Shown here in pieces: positions 35,621 to 49,300 of a DNA stretch of 64,000 nt (its first letter is position 1; every line of letters begins with the position of its first letter). The DNA lies in contig QZCP01000568.1 in assembly GCA_003956705.1 (NCBI GenBank), positions 141,829 through 205,828 on the forward strand. Reading direction: 5' to 3'. The DNA is from Brevipalpus yothersi. Taxonomy: Eukaryota; Arthropoda; Arachnida; Trombidiformes; Tenuipalpidae. Under the pieces are notes generated by a model, which saw only the letters and a list, made by a program, of their open reading frames with translations, was not told the origin of the DNA and did no database searches. The position numbers and the translations under genes are program-made.

Positions 35621-38600
35621 TCAATATATGCTCTTGATCACTTTAGGCTCAACTTGCTTAGCTATACATCTAATAGGAACTTGAACTTTATGTTTATCAC
35701 TCTCCTTACTGTTGTACAGAGAGCCAATTGAATGATTATCAAATATTTCTCTCTCATATTCATCAGCCATAGGATCAGCTCGATCGAAACAAGTGAATCG
35801 AATCATTTTCTCTTCAACCTCTTTCGGATAGAAGCCTTCCGGACAGTGGGCAAGTGGGCGAGATGAGAAACATTTTTTGTCATCTGAATAACGGATCAAA
35901 TTTTTCTTCACCACAGGATAGGCTTCAGTTTTGGGTAAAACTTTGATTGGCTTCACATTACTTGTCCATGGCCAGCTAGTTTCACGGTCAACACATCGTA
36001 CTGGACCTTTTGGGTAGCCACTTTTGGAGCAACCAATGGAATAGCTCATGATAAAATCTTCGAAACGATCGTAAACACATCGATCTGGTCCTTCCAATTC
36101 CATGTCTACCTCATGATCACTGTTACCACAGAGACCACATGTTTTTCCTACATAATCGAATCCAGTTTCAATTTTGAGAAGACCTTCGCCATCCGTAACA
36201 ATTCGTAGATGTTGCTTGGGTGCTTCGAGTACGGCAACAAAACCGAGACCATTTTCAACAGATTCTTTCCAAATTTTCAAACTTGATACACTTTCTGGAT
36301 GGAGAACAAATGGTTCACAATCTTTGACCTGGAAATCGATTCCATTGGCATGTACTTGGAAGTAGGTCTCTTCATTTGATTTTTGTACTCGTACAAGTTT
36401 AATTTCATCACTTCCCAATGAAATGATCAAAGTGTGGGCATTTAGATCACGACGTTCCTTTGATGGCTCGAGGACAACAGAGAATCGATTCTCTGGTGAA
36501 CAGTCCATGGCAAGAACATGGGAACAAGCTTGGAGACTTCTGTGGGGCAATTCATAGGTGAAATTATCAAATGTTGTGATGGCACTTTTTGAAACGGAAC
36601 AAGTCTTGACTATAATTAAAAGAAAGAGGAAAATGATATTAGAACTCTCAGTAAAATTTCATCAATTGCTTTCAATTCCTTACTGTTCTTTTTTGGCCAT
36701 GATACTTGACCATAGTAGGGTGGATAGACTGATGGGAATTTGTCCACAATTGCTGGAAGTTTTTCATAGCTTCGCACTCCGTTTGGAGTCATCAGACGAA
36801 CATTCATGACTGGACTGTTAGGAATTAGAGTTGAATGTTCAAGAGTAATCTTAACAGCATCATCAAGATACGATTGTTCAGCAAGAGAGCTCAAATTCAA
36901 CCATGGGAAGTACATAGCTCGGAAGAATTGTTCAAAAATTTCAGCTGATCGCACAAGTTGTTCGGGAATATCGTGGTGTTTGATGTGGAAATTAATTTTG
37001 TTGAATCGGGCATTGTTATAGATAGCCTTCAAGCATGCAGGGCTTAGTTGATGATTTCGGGCAACATCCAATTTACATTGGTGCTCAAACCATGGCTCAA
37101 TTGAGTAGGTGTTGGGAGTCATAGCGAAATCTTGGGTTGAAAAGGAACCAAAATTTTCGGGCCAGAAAATAGTGTCCAAAACCTTTTCCATAGTTCCGTT
37201 GATGACCAATCGTTGGACTGGATACTCATCACCCCATCCGATGGTCCATCTCATTTTGTTACCAAAAGTTTTTTGACTTGATGGATTCCAGAACAATTCA
37301 TTGGGATAATTGGCATACTTGATCACAGCCTCAAGTGAGGTGAATGATGGAATTTGTTCCCAAATTGGATTCCATTGAGATTCCATCAAATGATCTAATT
37401 TATACCAAGTGATCTGTTTGTTGAGAGTTTGACTCCACACTAAGGAACCAGCAAATTGGGCTGGCTTGGAGCCGTAGGTCATGAGAGACCATGCAAAAAG
37501 TTGACTGAATGTTGATGGCATAATGTCTTTACTGACACCCTTGGTGTACCATACATCTCTGGTTTTGTTGATCATGTTGTGGACAATTTTTTCGAACTCT
37601 TTTTTGCTCAAATAGTGTTTGACAATTTTTCCGGCAACATCCTCATACTGATTGAATCGGTAATCTTCATCCAATTTATCATCAATTTCCCATACCAAAT
37701 CATCGATCTCATTTGATGCTGAAATATAATCAAAATCAAAATCAATTAATTTTTTCACTTGATTCATAAATCTGGACAACTCAGAATAACTAAGTTCAAT
37801 ACTCACAAAATCCTCTTCGAAGGTGGTGAATAATTTTGTGGGCTTTCTTGTGATCTCTCTTCTCGTTCTTGGATGCTTCACGAAGTCCTCGTCGCTCAAC
37901 ATCGGGCACATTACTGGTTACCAAATCATCAAGACTGTAAAGCCAATTATATTTGAATGTACCGTAAAAACCTTGAACTGGATTCTCAACGTATTGTTCC
38001 AATTGAACAACAACATGATGGAAGTAGGATGAGAATTCAGTGTAGCTCTGAAGAATGTAGGGAATCAATCCATTGGAAGAATACCAATTGTTGAACAGTT
38101 TGCTGACCCACAATAGTGGAGTTTTACCGAATTGAGGTCGATCTGACATGGATTTGAATCGAAGACCCATTCCGATGAGAGGATGACCATAGAAATCACG
38201 ATGAATGTATGGTGCTGGCATGGATAGTATTTGAGTTTCCTTGGTCAGTGGACTTTGTCGAGGATCTAGGTCAACCTGGACATAAGATTGGAAGCTAACG
38301 ATACTGTTACGATGGAATAGAACAGTTTTTCCCATCTCAGGCATCCATGAGTAGGTGAAAAGATTGTATTTTGGCACATAACCAGCCGATATTCTCATTG
38401 GCAATCCAACGATTGTTCGCTTGGTTGTTAGAACTCCAGCAGCTTCTCGAACAGCAGTATTGATCACAGACACTGAGGTGACTGCTGAATACCACATCTG
38501 TGGAGTGATATTGGCGGTCAAATTGACGGAAGGTGTTGAACCGGAAGTGGTCTCAACTTTAGCATTGACAATTTTCAATGACATCACCAATGGATGACTC

Positions 38601-41569
38601 TTAGACACATGAACGGGAAGACCAATGTCAGATGGAATCAATGATTGATACATGTGGGGAAGAATGATTTTGACCACATGATAATTTGAACCAGAGGTGA
38701 GATTATTTTTCAATAGTTGATATCGATGTTCCAAAACGCTGAGTGCTTGAGTGGCCATATCTTGATCGATAATGAAAAGGCTGGTCTTTTCGAAAAGTTT
38801 GAAGAAAATTTTGGCTCGTGGAGTCTCATCCAATCGAGGAGTAAATTTGATCGGTGGACTAGACAATTTACCATGAATTCCGAAAATATCTTTCAAATTG
38901 TAACGATTGAAAATTTTTCTCATAAAACCTTCGAAACCTTTCTGTTGATAAGCGATAGTTAGCCAACTATTTTGATATGGTCCCCATGATGAGCCCATAT
39001 TGAAGTAGCCTCCTCTCGGCACTTGGGACATATTGTTGGCCACATATTGCCAATTGAAATTGATTCCAGTGTGTTTATCTTCACTGTACCATTCATTCCA
39101 GTTGGCCTTTGAATGATCTCCTCTGTCAAATTCATATTTTGGCAGAGAAAGTAGAACATTGTGGGCAGCTCGAGCCAAGTGTTGATTGCATGGTGAGGTG
39201 AGATTGGCAGCATTGTGGAGCAATGATCTGACCATATTGATCACTTGATGATTGTGTTCATACTTCAAAACGGTGGCCACAGATTCGAGTTCATGTTGCT
39301 CTGGACCAGAGACTAGGAACAAGGTGAAGGCAGCCAATCGAAGTTCATATGGTTCACCATGATTACGGAAGATGGGCAAAGTCATGGTTTTCAATAGAGT
39401 GGGAAAAGTGTCGACCACATTGTGTAGAGCATATATCAGAGCAGTTCGGAAAAAGTTGTACTCTTCCCACTGTTTGGACATATTTTGATTGGGCAAATTG
39501 TAATCAGCGGTATGGTAGTGGGTGAATCCATAGTTTGATCCGGAAAGATGGGGCTTGAGAAGATTGAGAGCATATCCATTGCCCATGTGGCTGAGAACTT
39601 GACCCCACACAAGTTTCAAATCGAAAGATACATCACTTTCCATCCAACCATTAACGGTATCAGCATATCGGTGGACATCTTCGACAGTACAATTGAAATT
39701 GAAACTGTGTCTTACAAAACTGTTGAATCGAGCTCGTGGATCATTTGATCGATCTTTTCGGCCAGATGGCTTGACGAACATTGAATTCAATTGTTCACCA
39801 TGATAACCGGAAGCACCATTGCCACACAATGTTTTAACCATTTTGGCCCATGAAACTGCCAATGGAGTGATAATTTGGAAGTGGCCTGAAGTGGCTTTAG
39901 CATGTAGACTAGAGACAAGTTCAAAGTATTTTTCGACAACCTCTCGTGATGGATGGTACAAATTTTTGGGAAGACTTTCCACAAGAGAACGAATCTCCCA
40001 TTCATCAATTTTTTTGGCCTCAATCAATTTACCGATGAACAGAGCGGCATGATTGGTACCAGCGTAAGGTAGAAGATCGAAGAAGATTTGTCTTCTGATT
40101 GATGATAAACTGCTGTCCTCTTGGATGTCAACATGGGTCTTGAAGAAATCATCAAAGTGTGGTACATCAAGGAATCCAAGGATTTCGGTCAGCTTATTGA
40201 TCTTGTAGGTCAATTTTTTGCTCTCCTCAACTCCTCCAGCGATGATGTCTTCCACTATTTGATCGAGATGTTTTTTAGCAGCTTCAACCAGCTCCTCTTG
40301 TTCTGGATAGAAGAACAAATGATAGTAAGGAATGTCCAAGAATGGCTTCCTGTCCATGATAGGATCCCAAATCTTGTAGGAAAGTGAATTGTAAGTAATC
40401 ACATCATCAGACAATCGATAGGCTCTGGAGCCGGAAACAACTGAAGCATATGATGTGCGCTTAGTTTCAATTAGACTCAAATTTTGATGAGTTTTCACCA
40501 CAAAATTGTAGCCATGATTATCAATGTACATCTTTCCATCGGCAATGATTCCTTCGATGTGTGGAATTTCGGTTTCATAGGTGATATTGTATCGGACAGT
40601 TGAAAATTGTTCAACTGGTGATGGCTTAGCTTTGGAATCACATTCGCAACCGTATGTTGATCGGGACAATCGCTCAGATTTTGGTAGATATGAATCCTCA
40701 AATTGATCGAATTCGTTCATTCGAAGTGAAGATTGGCATCGTGATGAGCATCGAGTTTTGTCCAAATTGTGGCGGATCATCATAGATTCGTGGAGACAAT
40801 TTCGATAGTTACGTGTTTTGGTCAAATTGAGAGCAAAGAATCCGGATCCTTGATAGTAGTTCAAATTTTTGGGATCAGATGTTCGGAATCGTTCGTAAGT
40901 AGTTTCACAGACACCTTTGATACCATCCTCATAGGTTGAATAGTGGACCAATCGTTCGGTTGGTGAATCAAGTGAAACTGATTTACGGCTTGATTCGTAG
41001 ATCACTTTCTGGGGTTTGAGATCAACTTGAAGAATATCGATCACACTTTTCTTCATATTGACTGACCAGAATGGATCATCTTTACCAGCTTCCAGACTGG
41101 TGAAGACACCATTTTTCAACTGGAATCGAACTGGCTTAGATATTTCGCGAACAAAATCGTGACCAGAATCTTGAGCAAAATAGAGATGATCATCTTCTGG
41201 GATGATACCATGAACTTTACTCAATTTTGGATCAACGAATTTCATCACAATCCATCCTTGATCATCTTTGGTGAGAAACACTTCCGATACCACTTGATAA
41301 CCAGATTGTTGTTGGTTAATATGAGGTAGACCGGTCAATACGTAACCCGAATAGTGATATCGATAAGCAATATTGTCACCAAAATCTAGTTAAAGAACAA
41401 CAGAGGGATCAAGTTAGGATGATTTAAACTTGAACTCAAAGTTTCGGTAACTTGTCACACTAATCAAGTAGAAAGTAAACTTACCAATTGGCTTTGGTTC
41501 GGCATATTCATTTTGCCAGGCCGATAGACCGGCAACGAAAAAGCCGATCAAAAGGAAAAGCACTCTCAT
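35621..41569 (-). CDS. Vg: Vitellogenin (yolk protein precursor)
   Basis: Large secreted lipid-transfer protein loaded into oocytes as yolk. Exons: 41485-41569, 37807-41385, 36684-37718, 35621-36609; all phases agree, product 1895 aa, normal for an arthropod vitellogenin. The 85-base first exon encodes a signal peptide (about residues 1-16, MRVLFLLIGFFVAGLS) and a few mature residues. Exon 2 opens with YRYHYSGYVLTGLP, the classic start of the lipid-transfer N-domain, followed by EDGIKGVCETTYE and NLTKTRNYRNC. The C-terminal exon carries a VWD module (from about residue 1570) with TCGLCGN near residue 1720 and many Cys. There is no poly-serine tract as in insect vitellogenins. A basic stretch near residue 1195-1215 (VERRGLR, NEKR) may be a convertase site, unproven. 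Introns are 99, 88 and 74 bp. In mites, related large lipid-transfer proteins include group 14 allergens; the complete VWD module here favours vitellogenin. Confidence 0.96.
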
Positions 41570-43333
41570 CACCACTGACACTGGTTGTTCTTACTGTAAC
41601 AACCGTTATTCGTTCCAATATTCTTCTCAAATGAGAGATGAGATGATCAAAGAATCGATTCTCACCTTAAATATGAACAATTCTGCTTGCTTAACGATTT
41701 TTTTTTCGTCTCTCTGTCTCTCTCATGTTTGATATCACATTGATAGTTACAGTTTTGCTGACTGAGATCAACGATATGGCATCGACATCGCAACAGAGGA
41801 TAAAACTTTGACATCGGCTCATCTTGGGAGGCAGGAAAAGAAAAAAGATGGAAGAGGATTCCCTCTGATTCCAAGATATATATGTGTGTAGATATATATA
41901 TACATGTAGCATTTAATTCAAGTTTAATTCATAGCTAAAAATTCTTTTTTCTCGTTAAAATTGTCCCTCTTGTCAGAAATATTTTTTTCTTCGTTTTCTC
42001 ATGATCAACAAAAAAAAAGATTTTCTTCAAATAAAACGAAAATTCTCATTCATCAAGTATATACACGAGTAGCGTACTTACGCACTCGCAAGATTAATAA
42101 CGTTACATGTATAAGAGAGAAAGAGAGAGGTAAGATTATGTATGATAAAAATCTCAACCGATTTTGGAATCAGAATAGTTGTGTGTAAATTTTTGATGAC
42201 AACAATTTTTTCTTTATCACTCTTCTTTGATCACGCATCACTTGCATGGGATAGCATAAATGACGAAAAAAAAAATGAAGAGAGTAAACCAATAAGAAAT
42301 CCCAAAAAGGCAAAAGGCAAAAGTTGAAGGGAATCTTGAGGCCAGAACCAAGACGGCATGTACATCGATGGACCAAGGTGCAATAAGAGGTGGAAGAGAA
42401 GAATTGTGAACATAACAAACCAAAAAGTGTCAACTGGGTAGACAATATCAATAGGGATTCAAATTTTTGGGGAATCACTTGATATCAGGCTACCAGCCAA
42501 GGGTCAGAAAAGCTTCAGCCATAGTCCAAATTTTGAGAAGCGATGGATGCTGGACCGAAATGAATCATCTCGAAAAGTCAATATCGTTCGATTTTTTCTT
42601 TTCTTTGCTTGCTTTCTACCAACTTTTGAATCTCCAGCCTCATGATACAGCCATGAAGAGGACACGTCGGTTCATACACAATTTCGAATTCTGTGAATTA
42701 CAAGTTCCGACTATCTCCATGAGATCAGGGCTGTTGGGGTGTACACTGTACCATTTGCTAACAGCAATAGAGATGCAAATTCTATGTTCATTCAGATGAA
42801 TGAACATTTCTGCTTGATTTTGCGGCCGAATTGTGAGATGAAGAAGCTGGTTGATCGGCAATCTCTTCGCTACTAGCCACAAAGTAAGTCATCAGCATCA
42901 ATGAAAGTGATCGGTGAAATCAATGAATAAAAATCGTAAGCATTTCTTATTGAATCAAGTATTAATCAATCCTTCTTAATTTGAATCAGCTGATCTTTCT
43001 TAAGATGTTAAACTTCTCTCCTTTTCTCTTCATCTCTCTCTGATGAATTTTTCTTTGCTTATTTGAATTGCCTCGAGTTGAGATGAAAATTTGACCATGA
43101 TATTGATAACATCTCGTTCATTCTTATTTTGCCATACAAATCATTAAACCGCATAATGATACAAGTGATCGTTGATAATCAATCAGATAGCTTCGATCGA
43201 TTGTTTGATACGATTTGTTTTGGCGCGCTTGAAAGAAAAAATTTGGTGTTGAGGGCTTGAAAAATGGATAAAGAATTTTTGCAAACATTTGGCTGAGAGA
43301 GAGAAAGGATCCATCACAAATTCCAAATTTTCT
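41570..43333. other. Vitellogenin promoter region and LARP4 3' flank
   Basis: Contains the TATA candidate and AT-rich sequence. The 42467-42799 frame lacks an ATG start and any motif. Yolk-gene control elements and the LARP4 3' UTR are expected here but not individually identified. Confidence 0.5.
41665..41673 (-). promoter_or_regulatory. Candidate vitellogenin TATA box
   Basis: TATTTAAGG on the minus strand, about 100 bases upstream of the vitellogenin ATG. A TCATTT initiator-like site lies at 41629-41634, about 40 bases downstream, slightly further than usual. Strongly expressed yolk genes often have a TATA box, but AT-rich DNA makes chance matches common. Confidence 0.3.
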
Positions 43334-46300
43334 TTAAGCTTTGTCTGATAATAAAAGGTATCTCGGATGATAGTCTCGGGCTAGGGCACGAAGAGGAGTT
43401 AGATTGGATGTGGGTTCCTTGTGTATGGAATCACTAATTTTGCTTGCTGGTGTCTCTTCTTCCGGCTTTTGCTTAGAAAGTCTGGCAACCTCACAGTAGG
43501 TGAGACGTCTTGGGCATATATTTTTTTGATCACTTGATACTTCGGAATCCAAATCAGCACCACAATCGGATCCACATGTTTGGCAATTTTCTTTGATCAA
43601 TTTTTTATCACCATCATCACCAATACTGTTGATGGTGGATTCTTTTGCTTCCGACTTTTGATCATTATCGACTTTATTATTATTATCAACAGTATCGTCA
43701 ACTTTGTCTGATTTTGTTTCTCTCATTTTCTGAGAATTTTCGGACAACTTGGGAACACTTGATTTGCTGATTTTATGATTATCATCATGATGATGATGAT
43801 CCTGATCATTGGTGATAATTCCATTGGAAGTTTTGCATGATTGTTCAACATCAACAATTTTTTTTGCTTTCACATCGCTAACTGAATCCGCATCACATCC
43901 TTCATCATCATTACCACTGTCATGATTGTCATCATCAGCGTGTATCCGATCATCTTCTTCCTCTTCCTCTTCGTCATCATCGTCATCATCAGATGATGTT
44001 ACATCAATAATGACTACGTTTGAATCTTTGATACTACTACTTTCATTTGAAGCTTCATCACTTTTCATCTGTAAATGTGTTGCATCATTTTTTGCATTAT
44101 TGTCATCATCATGCTGATTGGCTTTCTCTTCCAATGGTAGTGGCAAAGTATTTGAATTCTTTTCAAAATGATTCCATACGTTTCCCTTGACAATGTCAGC
44201 CATAGAATTGTATTGATTAGCACTTGAATGACCTTTGATCACAGTTAGTGGACTTTTTGGTCTCACGCTTGCAATTGATGAATTTCTGCGGAGGAACAAG
44301 AAAATCGATACATAAGTTCACTTACAAAATTAAAACGGTCTAAAGTTGAAAAATACTTACGATGAACAATCATTCAGATCATTTGATGCCGATCCATGTT
44401 CATCGGAAGCTTGAGATGGCACCTCTTCATTCAATGATCCAGGTAGTGGAGGAAATGAAGTTGATTTAAGATCAAAAATTGGTGGTTCTTTGGCTTTTGC
44501 CTTATTTTCATCAATCGTATTAGCTGTCTGGCCATTATAGCGGCCAGATGAACGAGAATGGCTACTTCTTCCACCATGACTAGAACTTTTACCAACATCT
44601 GAATAATCACGCCATCGTTTTTCGCCTGATGATCTAATCTTGATACCATTACCAGTACTGCTGCTATTACTACTATTACTACCATTTGTCATATTTGTTC
44701 GACAATTACCACTACTACTACTAGTAGTAGTGGTAGTAGTGGTGGTAGTACTAGAAGTACCGTTACAGCTATCACCAGTAGTTGAATTCGTTGACTGAGT
44801 CTGTGTATGGATCTCTGCGCAACCAGAATCTGCTTCTGACGATGGAGCGGAATGATTGCTTCGAATTTCACAGCCTATATACACCAACGAATAGAGAGAG
44901 AAAGAGAAAGAGAAAGAGAAAGAGAGAGAAGTGATAAAGAATTGATTGTGAAAGTGATAAATAAATGATCAACAAGTCCAATAGAGATGAACCCTTTTTT
45001 TCTGTTCTCCTTCTTTTCCTTCCTCTACTCTCTGACTAAATAGGATGGTCAAAGGAATGAGAGAGAGAAAGAGAGAGAGGAAGAAACGAAAGTGGATCAA
45101 GACGATGATCAAATCAATTTACCTGAACGAACACCTTTCTTTGATGATGTTGAGAAAGAGTGCATACAGCCTGGTCCATGGATACCCGGTGGACGAGGTA
45201 CATCAGTACCATTTACTGGTGAATTTTGAGATTGATTGGTCAAAAAAGGTATAGGAAAATTGAGTGTTGACACATTATTTCGTGTGAGAGTCTTCAAAAT
45301 TGGTGTTGTTGTAGTTGAAGATTGCTGCTGATTGGTTACTGTTGATCCTGTATGTACGATTGGCCTTTTTTCATTATCATCTTTCTTTAAAGATTTATCA
45401 CTCTTCTCTATACTTTTTGGCTGATCATTTATTTTGTCTCCTTGCTTATTCATGATCCCAGTGGCCATTGTCAATTTATTCGAAATACTATTGCCACTAT
45501 TGGATGTTGCCTTGCGTGATACTCCATGACTAGGGAATATAAAGAAAAGAAAATAGAAGAGAGACCGGAAACGTTTATGTAAATATTGTATCGAAAAAGA
45601 GAGTGTATTTCGTAATATCATGCATACTTTTTTTTGTTATTATTATTATCATATGTTTTCACTTTCTTGTTATTTATATGTACATGTATATGTATATGTA
45701 TTTTTTCTTCTTATATTTTTGATATAATGGAAAACAGAACCACACTCACTTATCAGTTTTGCTTCTGGCATTGTAAGAAGTCCTATTTTGCGAAGAAAAT
45801 GTAACACCATTCGATGAAGATGGAGAGTAAGCATTATTTTTGGTAGCATTTGATGCTAAAGAATTTTGCGTAGATGTTGAGCTTGGCCCAGGTAAATTTG
45901 AAGATGATGAAGTCGAAGGTGATACAGAATTGTCTGAATTTCTCGATCTTCTGGAGTGATTATTGTTGACTTGAGCCCGATTGCAAAATCTATGTGTAAA
46001 AATAAAGTTTGTAATTAATAATCTAGACCAATAAATGTGAATAAAGAAACAAATGATTGTAGCCATGCAAATTTGGTTTATTGGAATATTCATCTGATAT
46101 GAGGTGGGAAAAAGTTCAGCATCATCACTATAAGTATCATTCGTCGAAGAGCAAAAAGTTTCTTATTTTGATGTACAGAATCTTTTTCCATTCTTCCAGC
46201 AATCAATCCGTTTCCTCTTTATTCTACTTTCTCTCTATCAATTCCAAGTAATCTCATGATCATCTACCTGATATCTTGAGAAGGTATCTGATGATGGAAA

Positions 46301-49300
46301 TGGTGCATGTTGAAAGAGTTTGCAGATTGTTTGGAGTAATTAATCGATGGACAATTATCAACTGTCATCGATGTAGCTGATACCGGATGTGTGTATCGTA
46401 TTGATGTGTATAATCTGGAATTTTTGCGTTGATGATGATTATTTCTCATCATATAATTTTGACGACTAGAGTCATTTTGAATCGGCTTGAAGGCTGCATG
46501 AGGAGATAGACCATTCAATGTAAAAACAGTGCTCAAATCGTAACAAGTAGTCGTCGGTGTCCATGCTTGAAGCACAGTTGGCGGATAAAATGTGGGAAAA
46601 ATCTATAATATAAAAAAAGTGTATCAATTAGAGAAGATGAATTAATCCACTTCCATCAAGTCCAATATGAGTTCACAAAGAGGTAAGTATCAGTAAGGAA
46701 TGGATCAATTTTAGTCAAAAAATTCCGCTCTATCTACATTATTGTATTGGTATTCACGTATTAGCCAAATCAGGTGAATACACTTTGGTACTTTTAAGAT
46801 ATTTTGCAAATATATTCTTTTATTTTTGCTATCCATCAATTTGCAAATTGATTGATAAAAATTGTCATTTCCTGGCGATGTGGATGGAATCTTAAATCAT
46901 GTGAATATCATTTGGATCAACAAAGTGCAACTTACTGGAGGAATGTTTGCTTGGTATGGATAACCAGGGTTTGGCGATACTTGGAAGGATAATTGACAAT
47001 TGGAAGAACTATTAGCAGGTATTCCAAGAGGTGAATTATTATCTTCACTTCTTGCGGATGAGTGACTACCATTCTTGTAGTTCATACAACTGGTCACAAT
47101 TGGCTTTGCTTTTATTCGAGCCTTGATTAATGGAAGAGAGAGAGGAGAGAGAGGTAAAGAAAGAGAAAGAAAAGAAAAAAGTTATCATTTGTAGATAGGT
47201 AAGAGTTGAAATGGTGATATTATTGGATAAAAATGAATGCTAAAGATATTTCACAACTCTTGAACAATTAACAAAATAGTCTGAGTCTCATTTAAAGTTC
47301 AGTCTGGAGCTGATGAAAGCTGGAAAGCTTCCATGAAAATTGGACACAAAATTGAATGAATATTTTTGGCATGAGCTTTATGATTAAATTAAAGAGTATA
47401 TTGTTATTACCATTATTGGCTTTCCTTGGAACGTTCGAACATCTTCCCGAAGATAACGGAAAGCTCTTTGTGCATCTTCATCAGTTTCAAAAGTAACATA
47501 CCAACTGTTATTGTGAGCAAATTCGCAACTCACAAATTTTGGACAATTCTTTCCACCAAGTAGCTTGTGAACTTCCTGAAATCGATAAAGAAAATTTTGA
47601 ATAATGTAAATTGTTTTTGCCAGTCAGTGTACAAATTGGTTGGTACAGATTTACTAATTGAAGTCAATATACTTTAGATATAAGAGATTGAATTGGATAA
47701 ACTTGAGAAGAAAATATTCTCAGAATGTCGTTCAAGCCTTATCCTTAGCAGTATTAAAAATTTGCATGCTGAACCACACTCAATATAACTACATTTCGGC
47801 TCTCCGATAAATCGCAAGAGAACCCCTCCAAAAAATTAAGGCTGAACAAACTTCAAAATCATTGCAATATTAAAGAGGATATGAAACACTATCCGCTGTT
47901 TTCTTCGATCTTATAGATGCACTTCATGCACCAATCGGTATATTTCGTAGAGTGCGATAGAGAGAAAAGAAAGAATTAAGAGCAAGAATGTATTAGCATA
48001 ATCTGTGATCAGTGATTTGCAATAGTTCTAATCGTTCAATAGATATATAGAAAGTGATCATTGATCCCACTCTGCATGCCTGTTAAGTGTGGCAAACTTT
48101 AACAGATCAACTAATGGCAAGAAACAGAAAATTAAGGAGAAAGAGAGATAAATAGAATAAAAATCAGAGATAGTTTTGACCGGAAGTGAGAAAGATGCTG
48201 AGAGGAAAAGTATTGCGAAAAAACAATCTCAACTAGACAGTCTCAACTTTTCGAGAATTCGATTTATTCTCTCTTTCTTTCATTCTCACATTCTCTCTCT
48301 CTCTTTCTATTGATGGAGTAAAAAAGTAAAGAGACTGATGGAAGAATCAATAAAAATCATATTAGTGACCATCAAGAGTGTTGATAAATAAGAGAGAGAG
48401 AAAGAAAGAAAAAAAACAGTATTCACCTCAATAGGAGTTGAGTCTGGTATTTCTCTCAGTATCAAAACGCATCGCTTGTTAACTGGACGAACTTTAGTAC
48501 CACTTTCATCAACTTGAACACAAGCTGAGTCTTTTGGGGTGGTAGTCAAGGAGTAGTAATGTATGGTGAACGTGATTGTGTTGTATGATTAGATGCCATC
48601 AAGATTCCAATGATGGTGATCATTGAGAGAGTAAGATAACAATATCAAAAAGAGAAAGTGTTGAGAAGTGAAGATTTTGTTTTCGATGTGATCAAGAATG
48701 TCCAAATCGTTTCAGTGGGTGTTTCACAATCGATACACATACGGAATCATGACCATCATTATTATCAAGGTAGATGCAGATGGAGAAATAAAATAATACG
48801 AAAAGATTTGATTAGTATCAGTTCATTGCACTTGTGATCAATTGATTGACCAATAGAAGAGGAAGAAAAAAACAGTAGGGAATACTGTGGGGAACATAAG
48901 TGATTGTATTGTATTCTCTATTCTAAATGGATACACTTTCAATTTGGATTAGGCCTAAATCTTACCTCTGAGCACTGATACAATCAAGTCCATATTGCGA
49001 GTTAATCGTCTCACTTGATCAAAATTGGCAACAGTATTGATGAGAACATATTGATCACTGTCCATTTGAGATAATAGATAGGAATCTCGTGATAAATTTT
49101 CACGTGAAAAATAGTATTCCAATTGATGTTGGAGCATTCGTTTGAGGGTTTCCATTGGAATAGATTTGTCTAAAGTTTCCATATCTAGTGATAGAAAAAG
49201 AGAGATGATGAAAAAATGATTAAATTTTCCGAATGAATTTCAATCAGTATAATAAATTAACAGAAAAAAAATTAGAGAAAGAGAGGAAGGTAGAATAATA

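Noticed and set aside
42467..42799. 110-codon plus-strand frame upstream of vitellogenin
   Set aside because: Starts at TTG rather than ATG, shows no motif, and no flanking exon was recognised.
43926..44117. Ser-rich plus-strand frame
   Set aside because: Antisense of the Asp/Glu run in the last LARP4 exon.
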